Shown here: positions 1-5,551 of the stretch, piece after piece
Layout of the letters: each line of letters begins with the position of its first letter
Position numbering within the stretch: the first letter of the stretch is position 1
DNA from: Acidimicrobiales bacterium
Lineage (GTDB): Bacteria; Actinomycetota; Acidimicrobiia; Acidimicrobiales; Poriferisodalaceae
Assembly (NCBI GenBank): GCA_030749275.1
Contig: JASMKJ010000091.1
Span: 1-11,749 of the forward strand
Direction of reading: 5' to 3'
Length of the DNA stretch: 11,749 nucleotides
Made by a program: the position numbers and the translations under genes
The notes under the pieces: generated by a model
The model's input: the letters and a program-made list of their open reading frames with translations, nothing else
The model's database searches: none
Told to the model about the DNA's origin: nothing

Positions 1-380
1 AACGGTCGAAGCCACTGATCTTGTTGTTCGGGAGTGCCATATTTAGCCAACACTTCCATGTTCCCCCGGTCTGGAGCCGAGCAATTGAATACTTCAAACG
101 ACCAGGGAACCCGACCCATCACTTCCGCTAACGGAGCGAACTCCAGGTTCGTGAAGCCCGGGCTCCACTCGGCGTACTCCGCTGGCAGGAACCAGTTCCA
201 AATCCCAGCTTCCTGAGCTTTGACTTTCAGTTCTTCGACCACTGGGGGTTGTTGCCACATATTCGCCGGGTCTTCCACAAACGCATGGTGTTCCCGTTCA
301 GATGGATAGACATGTTGTTCCATGAACGCTTCAAGCTTTTCCTTGTGCTCGAGCGTCTTTTCGTTGTAATCGAAATCCAC
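1..380 (-). CDS. Acyl-CoA dehydrogenase, N-terminal part (cut by window edge)
   Basis: FAD-dependent oxidation of an acyl-CoA to the 2-enoyl-CoA, the first step of beta-oxidation, is the expected role. Only the first 126 residues are inside the window and the gene continues past base 1. The visible part fits the all-alpha N-terminal domain: an opening like MDFDYNEKT, then an amphipathic helix ending in AFMEQHVYPSE, a GIWNWFLP segment, and a stretch ending in KYGTPEQQDQWLRP. That last stretch matches the G-T/S-x-E-Q-K-x-x-W-L-x-P signature of the family (ACAD10/11-like style). The FAD-binding and catalytic Glu regions lie outside. I chose the GTG at 380-378 because the message has GGAAGGG about 9 bases upstream and family members usually start with MDF. 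The frame stays open upstream to a stop at 474-476, so a longer start (for example GTG at 398) cannot be excluded. Confidence is high for the family and moderate for the start. Confidence 0.86.
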   Translation of the reverse strand, partial: MDFDYNEKTLEHKEKLEAFMEQHVYPSEREHHAFVEDPANMWQQPPVVEELKVKAQEAGIWNWFLPAEYAEWSPGFTNLEFAPLAEVMGRVPWSFEVFNCSAPDRGNMEVLAKYGTPEQQDQWLRP

Positions 381-512
381 TTTTGGGTTCCCTTCCACAT
401 CAAACCGCTGACCCGAATAATTCCACAAGTAGATGTAGTCATGTTTTTCGAATCGACCAATAAGGATGATCAGCTATTGTGAGGCTTTGTTTAAACGGAT
501 TGAGGAGTCCCA
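381..512. other. Gap between divergent genes (132 bp)
   Basis: This gap separates the minus-strand acyl-CoA dehydrogenase start from the plus-strand small membrane protein. It must hold the promoter of the dehydrogenase and probably that of the small gene. I see no convincing -35/-10 pair and no strong inverted repeat. The ribosome binding site GAGGAG of the small gene lies at 502-507. Confidence 0.4.
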
Positions 513-623
513 ATGGAAGACGACAATTCATTGGTTCCGGCGATGATCGCCGTTTTCTTAGGTCTCGGCGGGGCGTTAGCAGCCGTTGCTGTGGTTCTTG
601 TCACAACCCTCGTTCTGATCTAA
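513..623 (+). CDS. Small single-helix membrane protein, 36 aa, unrecognised
   Basis: I do not recognise this protein. It reads M-E-D-D-N-S-L-V-P and is then almost purely hydrophobic (Ala, Val, Leu, Ile, Gly, with two Thr) to its last residue, so it can form one transmembrane helix from about residue 7 to 34. The acidic start and lack of a positive N-terminus suggest N-outside topology, a weak inference. GAGGAG lies at 502-507, five bases before the ATG, one of the best ribosome binding sites in the window. The gene ends in TAA 20 bases before the convergent crotonase stop. There is no cleavage site or lipobox, so it is unlikely to be a secreted peptide. It could be a small subunit or regulator of a membrane complex, or a type I toxin-like peptide. 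Nothing here decides that. The main doubt is that it is short and unsupported by homology. Confidence 0.6.
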   Translation: MEDDNSLVPAMIAVFLGLGGALAAVAVVLVTTLVLI

Positions 624-643
624 CAGCTCCAATCCCGGGTGGC

Positions 644-1456
644 TCAAAAATCAATGTCAGGCGTATCTTCAAGGACGCTTCCTGACCAAGACGGTGAGCG
701 TTTTTCCATGAAATGCATTACACCCTCCGCGGCATCGGGTTGACTGCCTAACCAAGGAATAAGGCGCAGTTCTTTTCGGAAAGTGTCTTCAATTTCGGGA
801 AGCAAATTTTCCCACATCATCTTTTTCGTGACGGCGACTGACACTGGCGCAGTGTTTGCAGCTAGGTCGAATGCCCAGTTCAAAGCGGTTTCCACTACTT
901 CGCCACTTGGCACTGCTCGTGCTGCCAATCCAATATCAGCGGCTTCGGCTCCTGAGAAAAAACGACCGGACATGAGTAGATCACTCGCCACCTGCAAGCC
1001 CACCATTCGGCTCAGCAACTTGGTGGATCCCAATTCTGGAGCAATGCCTCGACGTACGAAAGCAAATTGGAGCTTTGCATCCTCAGCGACGAAACGGACG
1101 TCACAGGTAAGGGGAAAGGTCAGTCCCACACCGACCGCATGGCCGTTGATCGCCGCGACGACCGGTTTTGAGAGATCCCACGGCATTGTGCTAGGGGTTC
1201 CCTGCTCGTGGGGGTTTGCGTCTGGACTGTCAGCGAAAGTGTCTTCGCCCTCGGAAAGATCTTGCCCTGCACAAAAGGCTCGGCCTGAGCCGGTTAACAC
1301 CACCACTCGGACCTCGTCATCTGCTTGAGCGGCTGCGAGCGCTGAACCGATCTCAGCTGCCATTTGAGTGTTCCAAGCGTTCAAACGTTCCGGTCGATTC
1401 AGTGTTAGAACAGCGACGCGCTGATCGACTTCGTAAAGGATCGATTCATAGGTCAT
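644..1456 (-). CDS. Crotonase-superfamily enoyl-CoA hydratase/isomerase
   Basis: The 270-residue protein has the crotonase fold and acts on a CoA thioester in the cytoplasm. NRPERLNAW (20-28), the oxyanion-hole segment AFCAGQDL (60-67) and the second oxyanion segment INGHAVGVG (103-111) are typical. The region FVRRGIAPELGST (133-145) puts a Glu (E141) in the PE-x-GS context of Δ3,Δ2-enoyl-CoA isomerases and PaaG-type enzymes. The two Glu of classical hydratases (Glu144/Glu164 of the rat enzyme) appear replaced: the first by Phe or Val, the second by D159. An isomerase or another reaction is therefore more likely than plain hydration, judged from an alignment by eye. The start ATG has no Shine-Dalgarno sequence, but TACTGT lies six bases upstream in the message sense, which fits a leaderless transcript. 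It is divergent from the epoxide hydrolase gene across 51 bases and convergent with the small membrane protein gene. Confidence 0.9.
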   Translation of the reverse strand: MTYESILYEVDQRVAVLTLNRPERLNAWNTQMAAEIGSALAAAQADDEVRVVVLTGSGRAFCAGQDLSEGEDTFADSPDANPHEQGTPSTMPWDLSKPVVAAINGHAVGVGLTFPLTCDVRFVAEDAKLQFAFVRRGIAPELGSTKLLSRMVGLQVASDLLMSGRFFSGAEAADIGLAARAVPSGEVVETALNWAFDLAANTAPVSVAVTKKMMWENLLPEIEDTFRKELRLIPWLGSQPDAAEGVMHFMEKRSPSWSGSVLEDTPDIDF

Positions 1457-1459
1457 TGC

Positions 1460-1476
1460 CGCACAGTAGCTGTGCG
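1460..1476. promoter_or_regulatory. Perfect palindrome, candidate operator shared by divergent genes
   Basis: CGCACAG-TAG-CTGTGCG is a perfect inverted repeat with 7-base arms and a 3-base spacer. It sits in the 51-base gap between the crotonase start (1456) and the epoxide hydrolase start (1508). Its position over the putative crotonase -10 element would let a dimeric repressor shut off that gene and perhaps influence the divergent operon. No regulator gene is adjacent, so the protein that might bind it is unknown. In crotonase RNA it could alternatively form a hairpin just before the AUG. Confidence 0.45.
1463..1468 (-). promoter_or_regulatory. Putative -10 element of the crotonase gene (leaderless)
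   Basis: On the minus strand TACTGT fits the TAnnnT pattern and is followed by six bases and then the ATG at 1456. That is the spacing expected when transcription starts at the A of the start codon. No convincing -35 element is seen. The absence of a Shine-Dalgarno sequence supports leaderless expression. Confidence 0.35.
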
Positions 1477-1495
1477 AAGCTTGTGGCTGACGAGG

Positions 1496-1503
1496 AAAGA
1501 GGG
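1496..1503 (+). promoter_or_regulatory. Ribosome binding site that fixes the epoxide hydrolase start
   Basis: AAAGAGGG ends four bases before the GTG at 1508. The alternative upstream ATG at 1472 overlaps the palindrome and has no such signal, so the GTG is preferred. Confidence 0.6.
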
Positions 1504-1507
1504 TTCT

Positions 1508-2458
1508 GTGTCACTAACGGACCGACACTTTGAAGTAATTGAAACCAACGGCGTCGGCTTGCGCTGCGTCGTAGAAGGAGACGGACCGCTCATCATCTTG
1601 ATGCATGGCTGGCCCCAGTGCTGGTATTTGTGGCGCCATCAAATCGATCCACTGGTCGCCCAAGGATGGAAGGTCTGTGTCCCTGATCAGCGCGGATACG
1701 GGTTCAGTGAATGCCCGCCAGATATTGGTGACTATCGGATTCGTGACCTGGCAGCAGATATTGATGGGTTAGCTACAGCTCTCGGGTATGAAGAATATGC
1801 GTTGATGATTCATGATTGGGGGGCTCTAGTCGGCTGGAACGTTGCGCTTCTCTATCCAGAACGCGTCCGAGCCGTCGTAGGGATGTCGGTGCCTTATGGG
1901 CGGAATCTGGACCCGGCTTGGTGTACCCAAGAGTTTTGGGGAGACAATTTCTTCTACTGGGCGTTTTTTTGTGAGAACGTCGGCGGGGCTGAAGCTCACT
2001 TCGAACAGGACATACGCAAATCGCTTCTCACCGTCCATATGTCGGCGTCAGGAGATTCAGGGCCATCTGTGGATCCGAAAGGTAAGAAAACGATGCTGGA
2101 AGCGGCTCCTGAACCACCGGAAGAACTGCCGCATTGGATGACCGACGAAGACCTCGACTATTACGTCGCCGCGTACACCGAATCAGGATTTCGAGGCGGA
2201 TTGAATTGGTATCGGAACATCCCATATTTCCTTAGTGACACAGAGGAACTCGAAGGGAAGAAAATTGTTCAACCATCGATCTTCATTACTGGTTCAGAAG
2301 ACCCGGTGCGACGCATGACGGGCGGCCGAACGGGTGCCGAACACTTCGATGATCTTCGATCGGTGCACGTGATCGAAGGACCCGGCCATTGGGTACAACT
2401 TGAAGCTGTGGATGAGACAAACCGACTCGTATTGGACTTTTTGGATCAGTTCGTCTGA
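1508..2458 (+). CDS. Epoxide hydrolase (alpha/beta-hydrolase fold)
   Basis: Predicted to hydrolyse an epoxide to a diol through a covalent aspartyl ester. From the GTG start (316 aa) the full set of active-site elements is visible: HGWP oxyanion motif at 33-36, nucleophile D103 in HDWGA (102-106), acid D265 in GSEDPV, and base H294 in GPGHW. The cap domain has FFYWAF (148-153) and NWYRN (233-237), which place Y150 and Y235 as the epoxide-activating tyrosines. The Asp followed by Trp-Gly, plus the two lid Tyr, favours epoxide hydrolase over haloalkane dehalogenase, which would need Trp/Asn halide ligands. Length is normal for the soluble bacterial EphA-like group. It is the first gene of a probable operon with the SRPBCC protein 54 bases downstream. 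The natural substrate cannot be read from the sequence. Confidence 0.9.
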   Translation: MSLTDRHFEVIETNGVGLRCVVEGDGPLIILMHGWPQCWYLWRHQIDPLVAQGWKVCVPDQRGYGFSECPPDIGDYRIRDLAADIDGLATALGYEEYALMIHDWGALVGWNVALLYPERVRAVVGMSVPYGRNLDPAWCTQEFWGDNFFYWAFFCENVGGAEAHFEQDIRKSLLTVHMSASGDSGPSVDPKGKKTMLEAAPEPPEELPHWMTDEDLDYYVAAYTESGFRGGLNWYRNIPYFLSDTEELEGKKIVQPSIFITGSEDPVRRMTGGRTGAEHFDDLRSVHVIEGPGHWVQLEAVDETNRLVLDFLDQFV

Positions 2459-2512
2459 AGACCACCAGCTGATCGTTAGCAGTCAGGCGCTCGGCCTGTC
2501 AGACTCTCCGTC

Positions 2513-2989
2513 ATGAGCGAACCAATAATGAGCCACAGCGAGTCGATCGAAATCAACGCATCGCCTGAGACCGTCTGGTCTTTAGTGACCGACATGGAGC
2601 GATATGGAGAGTGGAGTTCTGAGAATACCGGCGGCTACTGGCGCAAGAAGGATGATGGGGTACCGGGCACGGGCGAAGTAGGAGACGAATTCGTAGGTAT
2701 CAACCGCCGAGGCGACGATGAATGGAAGGCGTTAGTTGAGATTATTGAACGTGAAGAGACCCAAACCTTTGCGTTTGTGACGGGAGGCACGGCGTTCAAC
2801 TTTGTGCATTGGCGCTATGACCTCGAACCAAATGGGGAGGGCACAACCTTGACTGAGTCGTGGGCGTTAATGAACCTCTCTCCTTTGATGGTTGAACACG
2901 GAGACGATGAGGTGCAATCGCGCGCTGCCAACGCCAGAGAAAGCATCACTGCAACCCTTGAAGGCATGAAGGCGGCAGCTGAGAGTTAA
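2513..2989 (+). CDS. SRPBCC-family protein (polyketide cyclase/START-like)
   Basis: The 158-residue protein matches the SRPBCC helix-grip fold. It opens with a strand SESIEINAS, then PETVWSLVTDMERYGEWS (the family P-x-x-V-W-x-x-x-x-D-x-x-x-x-x-x-W signature), has alternating strands in the middle, and closes with a long C-terminal helix from about residue 129 (DDEVQSRAANARESITATL). Such proteins bind hydrophobic ligands in a cavity; many have no known reaction and some act as cyclases or dehydratases. Two starts are possible, ATG 2513 and ATG 2528; neither has a clear ribosome binding site. The longer one is kept. The stop is four bases before the MFS start, so the two genes are very likely co-transcribed. 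With an epoxide hydrolase in front and an exporter behind, handling a small hydrophobic compound is a reasonable inference. Confidence 0.8.
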   Translation: MSEPIMSHSESIEINASPETVWSLVTDMERYGEWSSENTGGYWRKKDDGVPGTGEVGDEFVGINRRGDDEWKALVEIIEREETQTFAFVTGGTAFNFVHWRYDLEPNGEGTTLTESWALMNLSPLMVEHGDDEVQSRAANARESITATLEGMKAAAES

Positions 2990-2993
2990 TTGA

Positions 2994-4409
2994 GTGAAGA
3001 TTCGTGGCCCCTTCATCGTTGCTTGTTTAGGTGGGTTGCTTAGCGGCCTTGACACTTCAGTCAATATCGCGTTCCCGGCGATCACCGCTGCATTTGACAT
3101 TGACGTCTCCCAAATCCAGTGGGTAGTCGTCAGCTTTGTTCTCACCTACTCGGTGTTGTTGCTCCCTGCCGGACGTTTAGGAGACCGCTTCGGTCATGGC
3201 CGAATAATGCTCCTGGGCATCGTGACCCAAGGGCTGGCTTTCGTGGGGTGCGCCCTCGCTCCTTCTTTCGCGCTGTTCTTGCTGGCGCGAATGAGTCAAG
3301 GAGCATCAATGGCCCTTGTTTTGGGTACAGCCCCAGCCCTCGTAACCCTGTCTGTTCGTGAAGAACATCAGCCAAGAGCCTTAGGGGTTTTCGCGATGAT
3401 CACCGCAACCGGTCTCGCTGCCGGCGCGCCCATAGGGGGCCTGCTGCTTGAGATATGGGACTGGCCGTCGGTTTACGCCTTTCGAGTCCCCTATATGGGG
3501 GTTCTTTTGCTCCTCGCTCTGATTTCAGGACTCCACAAGAAAACTGAAATTAGAGGCAAACAGCCTCTTGATCTGGCGGGAGCAGTGACCTTTGCCATCG
3601 GATTGGGGTTGACCTTGTTCGTCGCGAGTCGCGGTTTGAGTTGGGGGTGGTTGACGCCGACGACGATCATCTTGGCTGGTATCGCAGCGGTGACATTGGT
3701 GGTCTTTTACTCGGTTGAAAAGCGGGCCTCCCTTCCGTTGGTTGATATGTCGTTGTTTCGGAAGCCCGGTTTTGGACGAGCCAATTTGCTGAACGCTCTC
3801 GCCAATGCCTCGATGTTCAGTATTTGGTTTCTCGGACCGTATCTACTTGTAGATGTCAGAGGTCATGGGCCTATTTCAGGTGGACTGATTCTGGGAATCG
3901 CTCCGACCAGTACTGCTATTTCAGCGTGGCTGACAGGTCGAATGATCGAGCGCCTGGGGTTGCTAAGCCTCACCCGATTTGGACTTGCTTGTCAGGGCGT
4001 AGGACTCGTTTTGTTCAGTCGAATCGACTCCGACACCCCAATGTTCGCGTTGGTCGCCGCTCTTTGTCTGGTTGGGGTTGGACTCGGAAGCTTTCAGGTA
4101 CCGAATATGAGTTTTGTTATGGCTTCGATACCGCGTTCACAGCAGGGAGTCGCGGGGGGTATGACGCAAATGGTACGTACAGCGGGACTCGTAGCGGGGC
4201 TCGCAGTTTGGAACACCGCCTTTGTTGGGCTGCGCGACAGGCGGGCCCAAACGTTAAATGTCGAAGACGTGACCGCGCCGGAAGTCTTCGTGCCCACGTT
4301 CGGTGAGGTCGTAGGTATGTCGGGCCTACTTGCGATTGTCGGTGTCGTTCTGACGATCGGAGTCAGGTTTGACAGGCAGGTCAAGCCGGAGCTTCGCGGC
4401 GAGAAGTAA
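2994..4409 (+). CDS. MFS transporter, DHA2 (14-helix, EmrB/QacA-type) drug exporter
   Basis: This 471-residue integral membrane protein probably exports a hydrophobic or amphipathic compound using the proton gradient. About 14 hydrophobic segments are visible. LDTSVNIAFP (19-28) is the helix 1 motif typical of DHA2 members, GRLGDRFGHGR (60-70) is MFS motif A in the loop between helices 2 and 3, and GLAAGAPIGGLL (140-151) is the antiporter motif C in helix 5. The GTG at 2994 starts four bases after the SRPBCC stop, with GAGAG upstream inside that gene's end. The C-terminus ends in a charged tail. Its last 29 bases overlap the tail of the convergent AhpD-family gene. It might belong to an efflux system for a product or toxin handled by the two genes before it. 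Substrate unknown. Confidence 0.9.
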   Translation: MKIRGPFIVACLGGLLSGLDTSVNIAFPAITAAFDIDVSQIQWVVVSFVLTYSVLLLPAGRLGDRFGHGRIMLLGIVTQGLAFVGCALAPSFALFLLARMSQGASMALVLGTAPALVTLSVREEHQPRALGVFAMITATGLAAGAPIGGLLLEIWDWPSVYAFRVPYMGVLLLLALISGLHKKTEIRGKQPLDLAGAVTFAIGLGLTLFVASRGLSWGWLTPTTIILAGIAAVTLVVFYSVEKRASLPLVDMSLFRKPGFGRANLLNALANASMFSIWFLGPYLLVDVRGHGPISGGLILGIAPTSTAISAWLTGRMIERLGLLSLTRFGLACQGVGLVLFSRIDSDTPMFALVAALCLVGVGLGSFQVPNMSFVMASIPRSQQGVAGGMTQMVRTAGLVAGLAVWNTAFVGLRDRRAQTLNVEDVTAPEVFVPTFGEVVGMSGLLAIVGVVLTIGVRFDRQVKPELRGEK

Positions 4410-5451
4410 AACTATTTACGCCCACCAACTGACGAATCTGAACGGAAGGCTCGACTGAGCCGGCATCAAGCGGAGTGCCCGTAGCGTCAGCGATACGAGT
4501 CATCATGTAAAAGTTTGCTGATACTGCGACTGCATCGACCAACACGTCGGCGCCGGCGGATTCAATGACCTGGTCCTTTACTGAAGCCAATTGGTCGCCG
4601 TCCTCGTTGTAGATCGCTTCACATAGGCGAGAAAGCAGAGCGCCGTGCTCAACTCCGCCATTACCTGATTCTGAGTTGTCGATGGCCTCGAAAGTGACCT
4701 CTGCATCTTGATTCATTCCACTCAGACCGAGCAGTAAGGCGTGACTGGTCGTTCAGTAAAAGCACTCGTTGAGTTTGGAAGTTCTCGCAGCTAGGACTTC
4801 AATTTGCAGCCGGGAAAGCGAATTTTGGTTTGAAACAAGATCTGACAGTAGGTCTCCGAGTGGCACGTATTGCACTGACGATAAAAGTTGCATCGACTCG
4901 TTCTCAAAGGGGACAGCGCTCAAAGCTTTCACCACGTTCGGTCCTTTGATTTTGGCTGTCGGTACCCAGTGTGAAGCGATTTGGACAGAAGGGTCGCTTG
5001 ACCTAGCGGGCTGCGCATGAGATGGGTCCGGTAGTTGGACCCGTTCCAAGTTCAGTGCGTCGGCGAACCGGTCAACTGCGTTGGCCTGGGCTACGACTCC
5101 GACCAGTTCCACATACGCCTCTGGGTGCAGGCCTTGACCCAAAATAGAAGCATGCCATTCGGCCGTCAGTGTTCCTGGGTGGTTAGTGATGCGCCAAATT
5201 GCGTCCACGGCGGCGGCCGGTAAAACGTGGTCGTCGGAGACAAGTCCGTCGATTTGGCTAGGGGATTCCCAGGGGGCTAGTCGCTCAGAGTCTCGTGCGT
5301 TGCGAACCTCTTCAACTATGGCTAGCCGCTCCGCTCCTGACCACCACAGCCCAGTGGTTGCCCACCTTTGTGCCATCTCTTCGTGGGCATCGTTGAGATC
5401 TGTCCGAAGTGGAAGTTCGGTGGAATAAGCAGCCATAGTCAATACTGACAT
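4381..5451 (-). CDS. AhpD-family (CMD-like) selenoprotein, UGA at 4755-4753 read as Sec
   Basis: Read with the internal UGA as selenocysteine, this is one 356-residue protein. Translated normally it would appear as two pieces, 232 aa (5451-4753) and 111 aa (4716-4381). The pieces are in the same frame, with 12 sense codons between the UGA and the second ATG. The joined sequence carries the complete AhpD core: E218, eleven residues, C230-F-Y-U233-T-T-S-H237, i.e. E-x11-C-x2-U-x3-H. In M. tuberculosis AhpD the matching second Cys, with the Glu and His, forms the reactive centre, so Sec there makes chemical sense. The second half ends in NFYMMTRIADATGTPLD, the usual close of this two-domain family. 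The N-terminal half keeps the fold signature (WSGAERLAIVEEVRNA, 37-52) but has lost its own CxxC. The predicted function is thiol/selenol-dependent peroxide reduction. ATG 5451 has a weak ribosome binding site; ATG 5436 is an alternative. The alternative reading is a nonsense mutation or base-call error. Confidence 0.85.
4718..4734 (-). promoter_or_regulatory. Candidate bacterial SECIS hairpin
   Basis: In the message the 17 bases CTGCTCGGTCTGAGTGG fold into a 6-bp stem (C-G, U-G, G-U, C-G, U-A, C-G) closed by the loop GGUCU. The loop begins 25 bases after the UGA, inside the distance allowed in bacterial SECIS models. The GGUC loop is the same as in the E. coli fdhF SECIS, where its G and U contact SelB. 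The stem has two wobble pairs, so it is only moderately stable. Alternative foldings of the region exist (for example GACC with GGUC). Confidence 0.6.
4753..4755 (-). other. Recoded UGA codon, predicted selenocysteine 233
   Basis: The codon is TGA on the minus strand, between K-L-N-E-C-F-Y and T-T-S-H. Cys is expected at this place in the family. The epoxide hydrolase and crotonase genes here end naturally at TGA, so global reassignment of UGA is not the explanation. Confidence 0.8.
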
Positions 5452-5491
5452 ACCGCGACTGAAGGTTCATGAAAGATTTGTTTGATGGGTG

Positions 5492-5520
5492 CTGACGAGG
5501 ATGACAAAGTAGCCTACGAT
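5492..5520 (+). promoter_or_regulatory. Putative promoter of the DyP peroxidase gene
   Basis: CTGACG (5492-5497) and TACGAT (5515-5520) are 17 bases apart and each matches the sigma70-type consensus at four of six positions. The ribosome binding site AAGGAG is at 5541-5546, leaving a short leader. The site lies in the 100-base gap (5452-5551) that also has to drive the divergent selenoprotein gene. No clear promoter was found for that strand. Confidence 0.35.
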
Positions 5521-5551
5521 CCAGAACACTCACCAGCACGAAGGAGCGAAG

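Noticed and set aside
783..1328. 181-aa plus-strand ORF antisense to the crotonase
   Set aside because: Low-complexity Ser/Thr/Arg-rich translation without motifs, fully inside a well-supported gene on the other strand.
2484..2498. Hairpin CAGGC-GCTCG-GCCTG between the epoxide hydrolase and SRPBCC genes as a terminator
   Set aside because: Only five pairs and no T-run follows. The genes are likely co-transcribed.
3824..4306. 160-aa plus-strand ORF within the MFS gene
   Set aside because: Out-of-frame shadow of the exporter; Arg/Ser/Cys-rich translation with no recognisable domain.
4381..4716. A separate 111-aa gene starting at 4716, with a truncated 232-aa gene upstream
   Set aside because: Both are in one frame, the intervening 12 codons complete the AhpD motif, and the ATG at 4716 has no ribosome binding site. 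One recoded gene explains it better.
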